From Halobacteriovorax vibrionivorans (GTDB lineage: Bacteria > Bdellovibrionota > Bacteriovoracia > Bacteriovoracales > Bacteriovoracaceae), in the NCBI RefSeq assembly GCF_003346865.1, contig NZ_QDKL01000001.1, positions 248,001 to 312,000 of the forward strand: 64,000 nt of DNA, given 5' to 3'. Made by a program: the position numbers and the translations under genes. Numbering within the stretch: position 1 is the first letter of the stretch; every line of letters begins with the position of its first letter. The notes beneath the pieces are model-generated. The model was given only the letters and a program-made list of their open reading frames with translations, did no database searches and was not told the origin of the DNA. Below are positions 44,929 through 52,617 of the stretch, piece after piece.

Positions 44929-45897
44929 ATGAAAGGTATAATTCTTCTAAGTATTGCATGTGCGATTTGGGGTATGGGCTTTGCCGGAACTCGCTTTACT
45001 CTTGTTGACTATTCACCAGTATGGTCAAATTCTCTACGCTATATTTTTGCCGGTCTTTTCGCTTTATTAATCCTTCTCTTTAGAGGTGATTTTAAAAAGT
45101 TATCAAATAACAAAGATGAAGTTATCGGTGGATTAGTTTGCTCAGCGCTACTAATGACTGCTCTTCAACTGCAAACAGTTGGGATTGCACTAACAACAAT
45201 GGCCAAATCAGGCTTCTTTACAGTCTTTTATGCCGTTATTACGCCAATTATTGCGGTTATCTTTCTTGGACAACGTGTTCGTAAAACCTTCTGGCTCCTT
45301 CTCATGACTTCAATGCTTGGGATTATGATGATGAATGGTATGGACTTTAATAATTTTAATATTGGTGATGGTTTTGTCATCGTATCAGCAGTCTTTTTCT
45401 CTCTTCATATTATAGCAACAGATCGCTATGCAAATAACGTGGATGCAATTCGTTTTAACTTTCTCCAATGTATCTTCATGGGGATTATGGGATTAGTTTT
45501 TGCTCTAATTTATGAAGGAGCAACAAGTCTTGAAGTTCTCTACTCTGCAAAGGCGCTAAGCTTCCCTTCTGCACTATGGGGATTCTTAATCGTCTCTATC
45601 TTTTCATCACTAATTGCTTTTTCTCTACAAATAGTTGCACAAAAAACAATCCCTGCTCATATTGTAGGTTTAGTCTTTTTAAGTGAATCAATTTTTGCGG
45701 CCTTATTTGGCTACCTATTCTTTAAAGAGACCCTGGACCCTACGGCCATGTTAGGAGCTTTTGTCATTGTAATCTCAGTAGCTCTTGTACCGCGTTTCAC
45801 TAATATTAAAAAAGAAGATGATAATTCAGATGGTGTTTTTGATGAAATAGAAAATACCGGGGTATCGTCTGTTGTCAACGATACCCGAGTATTATGA
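44929..45897 (+). CDS. EamA/DMT-superfamily transporter
   Basis: The 322-aa protein has ten predicted membrane helices in two EamA repeats: CAIWGMGFAGTRFTLVDYSP begins the first, and the second ends SESIFAALFGYLFFKETLDP, the usual signature before the last helix. DMT transporters export or import amino acids, nucleotides or similar metabolites; the substrate is unknown. No strong ribosome-binding site precedes the ATG. The last codons overlap a large hairpin. Confidence 0.9.
   Translation: MKGIILLSIACAIWGMGFAGTRFTLVDYSPVWSNSLRYIFAGLFALLILLFRGDFKKLSNNKDEVIGGLVCSALLMTALQLQTVGIALTTMAKSGFFTVFYAVITPIIAVIFLGQRVRKTFWLLLMTSMLGIMMMNGMDFNNFNIGDGFVIVSAVFFSLHIIATDRYANNVDAIRFNFLQCIFMGIMGLVFALIYEGATSLEVLYSAKALSFPSALWGFLIVSIFSSLIAFSLQIVAQKTIPAHIVGLVFLSESIFAALFGYLFFKETLDPTAMLGAFVIVISVALVPRFTNIKKEDDNSDGVFDEIENTGVSSVVNDTRVL
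45853..45892 (-). terminator. Large hairpin at the end of the transporter gene
   Basis: 16-base arms (from AATAC to TATCGT and its complement) with two mismatches and a 9-base loop, inside the last transporter codons. On the minus strand it is followed by TTTTCTATTTC, so it likely terminates the 84-aa paralogue B transcript. Confidence 0.6.
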
Positions 45898-45913
45898 AAG
45901 TAAAATACAGCAA

Positions 45914-46168
45914 TTAAGCTGCAAGCGGTATATCGTCAGTGAATGGGAAAACGACGTTATCAAAGTAAGTTGGAATAATTTCAGAAACTAAAGTTGAAAA
46001 CTCATCTTCAGTTAGTCCATTTATTTGGGCATCGGACCAAATAATCACTAATTTCTCATTAAAGACGTCACAGTTGAACTCGCCTTTAATTTTTGATTGA
46101 GAGACGATTGATTTAATTTCATCTCTTGCATGGGCAATAAAAGTCTCTCTAAAGTTTTCAATATTCAT
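45914..46168 (-). CDS. 84-aa protein, paralogue B of a small unknown family
   Basis: Starts MNIENFRETFIAHARDEI and aligns end to end with paralogue A at 44396-44650, keeping the IKGEFNCDVFNEKL and IIW-NGL core. The proteins are cytoplasmic and acidic. AGGAG lies eight bases before the ATG, a much better ribosome-binding site than paralogue A has, so expression may differ. Gene duplication with the transporter between them is inferred. Confidence 0.7.
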   Translation of the reverse strand: MNIENFRETFIAHARDEIKSIVSQSKIKGEFNCDVFNEKLVIIWSDAQINGLTEDEFSTLVSEIIPTYFDNVVFPFTDDIPLAA

Positions 46169-46387
46169 TTATAAACTCCTCTTCCTTCACTCATGATTGT
46201 TGAGCTATTAACTATTATGCGCAAGAAATGTCGAATTCTGAGATAATCTTTACTTTTATGTGATTACAGTACTCTATCTACTGCAACTGGGGATGAGTCG
46301 TAGTTAATTTATTTATTGAACATGATCGCGATTGCCTAGAACTTGCGCCACTGTCAATAAAAACATGAGCTTATATTCTCAACAATT

Positions 46388-46882
46388 TTAGATGAGACAA
46401 GATGTTAAACCCTTCTTCTTCAAATATTTTTGATGATATTCTTCTGCCTTTACGTAATTTTTAAATGCTTCTAATTTAGTTACAACGGGATTTGGGAAGC
46501 GATTACTTTCATCAAGCTCTTTTATGGCCTTTTCACCTTGAACTCTCTGATCCTCATCCAAATAGAAAATTACACTTCGATATTGGCTACCCACATCTAC
46601 TCCCTGACGATTAAGTGTCGTAGGATTATGGTTTTTAAAGAAGACATCCAAGAGATTTTCAAATTTGATGACATTAGGATTGTAGGTAATTTTAATGACT
46701 TCAGCATGGCCAGTTGTATCAGTACACACTTCTTCATATGTTGTTTGATCCGACTTACCACCAGCATAGCCAACTTCTGTTTCAACTACTCCAGCTAACG
46801 TTCGGAAGGTCTCTTCAACACCCCAAAAACACCCTGCGCCAAAAACAGCTATTTGATTTTCATTTGATGTCTCATTGCTCAT
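46388..46882 (-). CDS. msrA: Peptide methionine-(S)-sulfoxide reductase
   Basis: The protein is 164 aa from the ATG at 46882, chosen for CGGAGG six bases upstream; the longer frame would run into the divergent methylase gene. The active site is FGAGCFWGVEETF, followed by VGYAGG, HAEVIKITYNP, FFKNHNPT and GSQYRSVIF, all MsrA hallmarks. It reduces methionine-S-sulfoxide in proteins. No MsrB is fused or adjacent. Confidence 0.96.
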   Translation of the reverse strand: MSNETSNENQIAVFGAGCFWGVEETFRTLAGVVETEVGYAGGKSDQTTYEEVCTDTTGHAEVIKITYNPNVIKFENLLDVFFKNHNPTTLNRQGVDVGSQYRSVIFYLDEDQRVQGEKAIKELDESNRFPNPVVTKLEAFKNYVKAEEYHQKYLKKKGLTSCLI

Positions 46883-46919
46883 TGCAAACCTCCGATTTAT
46901 TTCGTAATTTATCCCAAGT

Positions 46920-47441
46920 ATGAGCAAGAAAACAAGAAAATTCTTAGAAAAGAAATTAGAGAAAGAACTAGAGATAGCCAAAGAAAAAGCTGTTCACGGA
47001 CAACATAAAATTATTATTGTCTTGGACCACTTAAAGGGTGGCTTCAACATAGGAAAGATCCTTAGGTCATGTGAAATATACAGTATTTATGAAGTCCACA
47101 TTGTTGGAACGAAGTTCTTCGATGTCACAATTGCAAAGGGCGCTCTTAAAAGAGTGAAAACATTCTTTTTCAATGAGATTGAAGAGTCAATTGAGCGAAT
47201 AAATGAACTTGGTTACACTCCTCTCACTCTAGATTCAAAAGCAGAAACATTTCTAAATAAATGCGACCTTCCACAGAAGTCAGCATTTATCTTTGGTCAC
47301 GAAGAATTTGGGCCACTGAAAGATATGCCAGGAATAAAAAGGTTAAAAATAAAGCAATACGGTCTAACTGAATCTTTAAATGTTTCAATAGCGGCAAGTA
47401 TTGTTATGTACGAATACACAAATCAACACGCAAGCGAGTAA
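46920..47441 (+). CDS. SpoU/TrmH-family RNA 2'-O-methyltransferase
   Basis: The 173-aa SPOUT enzyme has motif 1 GGFNIGKILRSCEIYSI, motif 2 FIFGHEEFG and motif 3 ESLNVSIAASIVMYEY, which form the knotted SAM site. N-terminal helices are basic. It methylates a ribose in tRNA or rRNA; the exact target is not evident. It starts at an ATG 37 bases from the divergent msrA start and is six bases before an ABC transporter operon with unrelated function. Confidence 0.88.
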   Translation: MSKKTRKFLEKKLEKELEIAKEKAVHGQHKIIIVLDHLKGGFNIGKILRSCEIYSIYEVHIVGTKFFDVTIAKGALKRVKTFFFNEIEESIERINELGYTPLTLDSKAETFLNKCDLPQKSAFIFGHEEFGPLKDMPGIKRLKIKQYGLTESLNVSIAASIVMYEYTNQHASE

Positions 47442-47447
47442 TTAAAT

Positions 47448-48440
47448 ATGATTGAAACAAATGGCCTCACAAAGAAATTTGTAAGTTACAAGAAAGAAGA
47501 AGGTTTTAAAGGTAGTGTAAAGTCTTTCTTTAATAGAAGCCCCATTACAAAATATGCAGTAAAAGACTTCAGCTTCAAAGTCGAAAAGGGTGAGATCAAA
47601 GGTCTCTTAGGTCCAAACGGTGCCGGTAAAACAACTCTTATGAAGATGTTAACTGGTATCATCGTTCCCTCTGATGGAGAGGTTTCAATTGCAGGTTATA
47701 AGCCGTGGCAAAGAGATAAAGAATTCCGTAAGAAAATAGCCCTTGTTATGGGGCAAAAGTCGCAACTATGGTGGGATATTCCGGCCATGGACTCATTTAA
47801 GTTACTTCAAAAATATTATGAAATACCAGATGATATGTTTAAGAAAAAACTTGGCTATATGGGAGAGCTTCTTGATGTAACGGAACTTTTTCATATTCAC
47901 GTAAGAAAGCTTTCTCTCGGTGAGCGTATGAAGCTTGAACTAATGGCCTCTCTTTTACATGAACCAGAAGTTTTATTTCTCGATGAACCAACTATTGGAC
48001 TTGATCTTGTGGCCCAAGAAAATATGAGAAACTTCTTAAAAGAGTATCACGCAAAAAATGACCTATCGATTATTTTAACATCGCATTACATGGCCGATGT
48101 ACAAGCACTTTGTAAGGACCTTGTTCTTATTTCAAAGGGACAAAAAGCATACGATGGGCCTCTAAAGAATTTGGAGAGAATTCTTGGTGATAAGAAGTCT
48201 GTTTACTTTAGCTTTGATAAATCAATTGATAGCAATGAAGAGTTTTGGACTAAGCTAGATTGTGATTTCTTTGATCACAATACAAGTGTTGAATTGAGAG
48301 TAGATAAAGAGGAGCTATCACAATTATCCTCTGCAATTCTTTCTAAGTATCCAGTTATCGATTTTCATACAGAAAAGCTTCCTATTGAAAAAGTAATGAA
48401 AAAGATTATGGCGAATCCGGAGATCTTAAGTAATGTCTAA
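47448..48440 (+). CDS. ABC transporter ATP-binding protein (ABC-2 exporter)
   Basis: The 330-aa protein has Walker A GLLGPNGAGKTT, signature LSLGERMKLEL and Walker B VLFLDEPTIGLD, then switch His in ILTSHYMADV. The N-terminal strand has an extra insertion (YKKEEGFKGSVKSFF) seen in ATPases paired with PF06182 permeases. A C-terminal 90-residue domain is present. It powers the two permeases encoded next. It overlaps the first permease gene by eight bases. Confidence 0.95.
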   Translation: MIETNGLTKKFVSYKKEEGFKGSVKSFFNRSPITKYAVKDFSFKVEKGEIKGLLGPNGAGKTTLMKMLTGIIVPSDGEVSIAGYKPWQRDKEFRKKIALVMGQKSQLWWDIPAMDSFKLLQKYYEIPDDMFKKKLGYMGELLDVTELFHIHVRKLSLGERMKLELMASLLHEPEVLFLDEPTIGLDLVAQENMRNFLKEYHAKNDLSIILTSHYMADVQALCKDLVLISKGQKAYDGPLKNLERILGDKKSVYFSFDKSIDSNEEFWTKLDCDFFDHNTSVELRVDKEELSQLSSAILSKYPVIDFHTEKLPIEKVMKKIMANPEILSNV

Positions 48441-49230
48441 TCTTATTAAGTGGTGGCAAACAATTAAAATTTCCGTAGTGAAGTATACGGCATATCGCCT
48501 AAACTTCTTTTTACAAATTATTGGACCTGCTATTGTCTTCCTATTTATTAAATACAATCTTTGGACGGCAATTTTTGAAAGTACAGGTCTTGATACTATT
48601 AAAGGCTATACTCTTAGTGCAATGTTAACTTACCACGTATGGGCCTTTGTTGTCTCACAACTTGCACAAGGCCACACTGCTCTAAACCTAGCACTTGATA
48701 TTAGAATGGGAAGAATATCAACTTATCTCATCTACCCTTTTAACTTCTGGGAGTTCCACACGGCATCATTCATTGGATTTCAAATGATTCAATTATGTGT
48801 CACAGGTTTTGCAATATTCTTCTTTTCTCTTGTTGGAATCCTACCAAATATAGACTTTATAACTCTTTTAAATGGAGTTGCCGTTTGCCTCTTTGTAAGT
48901 CTATTTTGGTTTTCTCTACAATACCTAACTGGGGTTATGGCCTTCTGGCTTGAAGAGACATGGATCCTAAGGGTTATGCTTCAAATGATCACAGTATTTT
49001 TATCCGGAGCAATTATTCCTTTAGAACTCTATCCAGACTTCTTTAGAGAAATTCTCATGTACACACCATTCCCTTATCTAACCTACTACCCGATTAAAGT
49101 CTTCATGGGTGAGCCAGTTAGTTACTCAACGTTCTTTAGCGTATTAGGTCCTTGGCTTATAGGTGTTAGCGTAATCTGTACATTAGTCTGGAAACGTGGA
49201 ATTAAACTTTATACGGCAGCGGGGATGTAA
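48433..49230 (+). CDS. ABC-2 type permease subunit 1
   Basis: The 265-aa protein has about six membrane helices (NFFLQIIGPAIVFLFIKYNL first). The region around MGRISTYLIYPFNFWEFH resembles PF06182/DUF990-type permeases, which always occur in pairs. It overlaps the ATPase gene by eight bases and the second permease gene by one base. Substrate unknown. Confidence 0.88.
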   Translation: MSNLIKWWQTIKISVVKYTAYRLNFFLQIIGPAIVFLFIKYNLWTAIFESTGLDTIKGYTLSAMLTYHVWAFVVSQLAQGHTALNLALDIRMGRISTYLIYPFNFWEFHTASFIGFQMIQLCVTGFAIFFFSLVGILPNIDFITLLNGVAVCLFVSLFWFSLQYLTGVMAFWLEETWILRVMLQMITVFLSGAIIPLELYPDFFREILMYTPFPYLTYYPIKVFMGEPVSYSTFFSVLGPWLIGVSVICTLVWKRGIKLYTAAGM

Positions 49231-50030
49231 TGAGTTTTAAAAACGAATGTAAACACTACTTAAGCGTTTATTCAAAGTTTGTCTCGACAAGTACTTCAGT
49301 AGCAATGAGCTTTCGTACTAGCTTTGTTCTCATGATCTTTATGGATCTCTTTTTCTTTGCTTCAGCATATTTCACACTAGACTTTATCTTTGATCACGTT
49401 GATCAAGTGAAGGGCTGGAACAGAGATGAATTCATGTTATTTTTGACATATATGCTTTTAATGGATTGCTTTCATATGATTATCTTTAGTCAAAACTTTT
49501 GGCGCTTTAGTGATGATCTAAAATCTGGTCAGCTCGATTATACAATCCTACGACCTCTCAACTCAATTTTCAGTGTCTTCTTTCGCTATGTACGCCCATC
49601 ATCTCTTCCGACATTGATTCCAGCGATCTCTATATTTTGCTACTACGCTAATGCCAACGGCTTTACTTTAATACAATGGCTTCTTGTGCCCCCATTACTT
49701 ATCCTATCATTAACATTACTAGCAGTTATTGAATTCGTTATAAGTTGTGCAATGTTTTGGCTTGTTGAGGGTGTTGGAATAAATTTCTTTAGAATGCAGA
49801 TGCAACAATTATCACGTTGGCCAGATCTAATCTATGGAACAATGACAAAGAGAGTTTTTTCTTTCTTTATTCCAATTCTGCTAATTGGCTCTGCACCAGT
49901 ACGCTTCCTACTAGATATGAGTAAGTGGCACTACCTTCTGATCATGGTAGGAGCAACGATAATCTTTTGGTTTGTTTTAAAGATACTTTGGGAAAAAGGC
50001 CTACAAGTCTATGATTCAGCCTCTTCGTGA
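49230..50030 (+). CDS. ABC-2 type permease subunit 2
   Basis: The 266-aa protein has about six membrane helices. It has the LKSGQLDYTILRPLNSIFS stretch typical of PF06182 permeases, matching DIRMGRISTYLIYPFN of its partner. Together with the ATPase and first permease it would form one inner-membrane exporter, possibly for a lipid, peptide or antibiotic. It converges on the second MCP gene. Confidence 0.88.
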   Translation: MSFKNECKHYLSVYSKFVSTSTSVAMSFRTSFVLMIFMDLFFFASAYFTLDFIFDHVDQVKGWNRDEFMLFLTYMLLMDCFHMIIFSQNFWRFSDDLKSGQLDYTILRPLNSIFSVFFRYVRPSSLPTLIPAISIFCYYANANGFTLIQWLLVPPLLILSLTLLAVIEFVISCAMFWLVEGVGINFFRMQMQQLSRWPDLIYGTMTKRVFSFFIPILLIGSAPVRFLLDMSKWHYLLIMVGATIIFWFVLKILWEKGLQVYDSASS

Positions 50031-50068
50031 CAAAGGAAGAGTACTCATAAACTTGAGGCCAGATTATT

Positions 50069-51655
50069 TTAGGCAGCTTTGGGGGCCGCTTCATCGCCAA
50101 GTATGGCAGTTTCAATTTCATCAATTGATTTATTAACGTGAACAACTTCATTTAAAAGTTTTCCAGCAACTTTAGACGCTTCCTCAGCAATACCTGTATT
50201 AGATCTTGAAGACAGATCAATACTTGAGATAGAACTTTGAAGCTCTTCAATACCTTTTGCTTGTTCAAAAGTGGCAGTTGAAATCTCGTTAATGGCCTTT
50301 GTCACATCATCAACACTTTCAACAATACTCTCTAGAATATCACCACATTCTCCCGCAACCCTAGTTCCAGAGTTAACACTATCTCTAACTTTTGAAACAA
50401 GTGAATTAAGTGTTTCGTTAGATTCTGTAATCATACGATTTACTTCCTTTACACTTGAGCTAACCATTTCGGAGATATCAATAGAAGCGTGTCCACTCAT
50501 CTCAGCAAGCTTACCAACTTCTTCGGCAACCACTGAGAAGCCTTTACCAGACTCTCCAGCTCTCGCCGCTTCTACTGATGCATTAAAAGAAAGTAGCTTT
50601 GTTTGAAAAACAATATCATTAATAACCTGTGTTCTTTCTTCAATTTTTTCAATTAGATTGATAATCTTCTGCATCTTTTCTGTATTTGACCCCAGCTCTT
50701 CAACCATCTCGACAATATCGCTATCAATTCCATTCATTGAATCAATCATTTTCTTAACGATCTTCTGTCCAAAAGCAGCCTTATCTAAACTCTCTTTTGC
50801 AAGTTCTGTAGACTCTTGAGCATTATTTGAAGTCACCCTAATCATAGAACTTACTTGCTCGATTGCCGCAGAAGACTCCTGCAATGAGAGATCTTGGTTT
50901 CGAGAAGAAGATGTTAGATTATTTGACGTAAGTGAAATATTATTTGCACTTTTAGTCATAAAGTTTGAGCTCTTTGCTAAACGCTCAAGTGTTTCTCTAA
51001 TACGTAAAGAAATCTTATTAGCGTAAACAACACCGGCACTAAGACCTAGAATCACCCCAATAATTGATACAACGAGAAGTGTATAATTAAGAGAGCTTAC
51101 AGTCTGATTAAATGCTGCCGCAGAAGTTACAACTTCTAGAGAAATCTTTTTAGTGTAAAGATCTAAAGCGACCTGATAACTTTCAGCTGCCTCAGGACAA
51201 TGTACATGAAAGATCTCTAATAACTCTTTTCGCGCTTTAACACTTCCGTCTTTTGCTAATTCAATAGCCCTTGCACCAACCGCTTTAAAGTTTATCCACT
51301 CTTTTTCAAGATTATTAAAAATCTCTTTTTCATTTTCATCGCGGATCTTTGACTTTAACTTCTTAGCAGCATTATCGTATTTTGTAATCATCTCAAGAGT
51401 TGAGTTTATCGCTGCTTCATTTTCTGATGCGGTATTATTCTCAAGCCCTAATGTTCGAACAGAAATTCTAGTTTTCTGATAACTAACATCCATTTCATTG
51501 AGAAGAATACTGCGTGGTATAATATCGCGACTAAATTCATGAGACTCATCGCTCAATTTTGAGATTCCAAAATAGGATACAGTACTAATCGAAATGCTAA
51601 CAATTGATAAAAAGACACATAGTAAAATTAATTTAAACTTAAAACTTTTGTTCAT
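50069..51655 (-). CDS. Methyl-accepting chemotaxis protein with four-helix-bundle sensor
   Basis: The 528-aa protein has a first membrane helix at residues 7-30, a periplasmic helical domain of about 150 residues fitting the 4HB_MCP sensor, and a second helix near 185-210. The cytoplasmic signalling domain has tip [20 protein letters not shown], then RAGESGKGFSVVAEEVGKLA, nearly the same as the first MCP in this window. C-terminus AAPKAA with no CheR-binding pentapeptide. A FliA-like promoter match and a direct repeat lie upstream. Confidence 0.93.
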   Translation of the reverse strand: MNKSFKFKLILLCVFLSIVSISISTVSYFGISKLSDESHEFSRDIIPRSILLNEMDVSYQKTRISVRTLGLENNTASENEAAINSTLEMITKYDNAAKKLKSKIRDENEKEIFNNLEKEWINFKAVGARAIELAKDGSVKARKELLEIFHVHCPEAAESYQVALDLYTKKISLEVVTSAAAFNQTVSSLNYTLLVVSIIGVILGLSAGVVYANKISLRIRETLERLAKSSNFMTKSANNISLTSNNLTSSSRNQDLSLQESSAAIEQVSSMIRVTSNNAQESTELAKESLDKAAFGQKIVKKMIDSMNGIDSDIVEMVEELGSNTEKMQKIINLIEKIEERTQVINDIVFQTKLLSFNASVEAARAGESGKGFSVVAEEVGKLAEMSGHASIDISEMVSSSVKEVNRMITESNETLNSLVSKVRDSVNSGTRVAGECGDILESIVESVDDVTKAINEISTATFEQAKGIEELQSSISSIDLSSRSNTGIAEEASKVAGKLLNEVVHVNKSIDEIETAILGDEAAPKAA

Positions 51656-51677
51656 TTATCACCCCTAGTTATCGCAA

Positions 51678-51705
51678 CTATCGGGCAATAAGATCAATAA
51701 CTTAA
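51678..51705 (-). promoter_or_regulatory. Candidate sigma-28 (FliA-like) promoter of the second MCP gene
   Basis: On the minus strand TTAAGTTA, 12 bases, CCCGATAG, about 23 bases before the start codon. It shows the same spacing as the match before the first MCP gene. Confidence 0.5.
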
Positions 51706-51728
51706 TCTTTGTTTATGTAGTTAACCTT

Positions 51729-51766
51729 AATTCAACTGTTAACCCTTGCAAATTCAACTGTTAACC
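51729..51766. repeat. Two 16-bp direct repeats at 22-bp period upstream of the MCP gene
   Basis: AATTCAACTGTTAACC occurs at 51729-51744 and 51751-51766. A third GTTAACC lies at 51720-51726. The period is two helical turns, as expected for a protein binding one face of the DNA. It lies upstream of the candidate promoter of the second MCP and downstream of the Kazal gene's stop. Confidence 0.65.
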
Positions 51767-51804
51767 TTCTAAGTTAAATAATGGCCTTTTATAAATAAAA
51801 AAAT

Positions 51805-52155
51805 CTAGTGAGATTCTATCTTGTCACAGGCCCCTTGATGCTTAATTGGAACACCCTTGCATCGAGCATTACATGAGCTACCATAAGTTTTTCCATCAAC
51901 ACCACAAACAGGTTTCCAAATCATAGGACATACACAAGTAGATGGTTTAGGCGGAGAAACATGAGAAGGCTTATTTTTCTTTTTTTCAACAACTTCACAA
52001 GCACCATTCTTTATATCAGTTGCTCCTGAAGACTCTGCCATACAAGCATTTGTATAAGTAACTCCATTGGCACAAACCGGAAGGTAATCTTTTGAACAAA
52101 GAAGAGCATATATTTGAAACTGAGATAAAATTAAAAGAAGAGATATTATTTTCAT
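51805..52155 (-). CDS. Secreted double Kazal-type protease inhibitor
   Basis: The protein is 116 aa from ATG 52155; the TTG at 52182 is less likely. The signal peptide ends near IYA. Domain 1 (from Cys20) has [15 protein letters not shown] with four cysteines. After a Lys/Pro linker, domain 2 has [19 protein letters not shown] with six cysteines, the classical Kazal layout. By Kazal numbering (second residue after the second Cys) P1 is Lys in domain 1 and Met in domain 2, suggesting inhibition of a trypsin-like and of a subtilisin- or elastase-like protease (inference). Confidence 0.88.
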   Translation of the reverse strand: MKIISLLLILSQFQIYALLCSKDYLPVCANGVTYTNACMAESSGATDIKNGACEVVEKKKNKPSHVSPPKPSTCVCPMIWKPVCGVDGKTYGSSCNARCKGVPIKHQGACDKIESH

Positions 52156-52161
52156 AAATAA

Positions 52162-52167
52162 ATTATA
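52162..52167 (-). promoter_or_regulatory. TATAAT box just before the Kazal inhibitor start
   Basis: A perfect minus-strand TATAAT ends six bases before the ATG at 52155, so transcription could start on the A of the ATG. No good ribosome-binding site and no clear -35 box are present, so this would be a leaderless transcript if used. Confidence 0.35.
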
Positions 52168-52257
52168 ACACAAAGGCTTCAAATGGCCTTAATCTTGGAA
52201 TTTCATGCGCATCATGTTAATAATAGTGCCCTAAACGACTAGAAAAAGGATAAGTAC

Positions 52258-52617
52258 ATGGAAAACTTTATTGATCAAATTATCAAAAATTTAAGTGCCA
52301 ATGGTTTCCCTCAAAAGAAGGTTTCTCTACCAACAGAGAAAATGTATGAAATCGCAGATTCAAAAGGTCTTAGTCTAAATAAAGTTCTCGATGAACTTCG
52401 TGAAAAAAAGATGATCGGTAGTGAAATTGGCCCAGAAAAAATCATCTTCTCAATGGAGAAGTTTGAGAATCAAGAAGATATGTATGCAAAGGCACAAGAG
52501 ATGATGTCTCAAATGTCACCTGAAGAAATGCAAAAGATGCAAGAGATGGTTCAAAATATGACACCAGAACAGCGTGAACAAATGATGGAACAGGCCCGTA
52601 AGATGGGGATGCTCTAA
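52258..52617 (+). CDS. Small Met/Gln/Glu-rich cytoplasmic protein
   Basis: In this 119-aa protein the N-terminal 65 residues look like a small helical domain (TEKMYEIADSKGLSLNKVLD, helix-turn-helix-like spacing). Residues 72-119 are rich in Met, Gln and Glu (MSQMSPEEMQKMQEMVQNM), probably one amphipathic helix pair. AAGGAT precedes the ATG. The stop TAA overlaps the ATA that appears to start the next gene, an RlmN paralogue, so the two would be translationally coupled. Function unknown. Confidence 0.72.
   Translation: MENFIDQIIKNLSANGFPQKKVSLPTEKMYEIADSKGLSLNKVLDELREKKMIGSEIGPEKIIFSMEKFENQEDMYAKAQEMMSQMSPEEMQKMQEMVQNMTPEQREQMMEQARKMGML

Noticed and set aside
46883..46981. N-terminal extension of MsrA looking like a signal peptide
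   Set aside because: The extension would overlap the divergent methylase gene, and the ATG at 46882 has an ideal ribosome-binding site.
52602..52617. Programmed -1 frameshift joining the 119-aa protein to the RlmN paralogue
   Set aside because: The geometry allows it, but there is no slippery heptamer, and the RlmN N-terminus begins right at the ATA, so re-initiation fits better.
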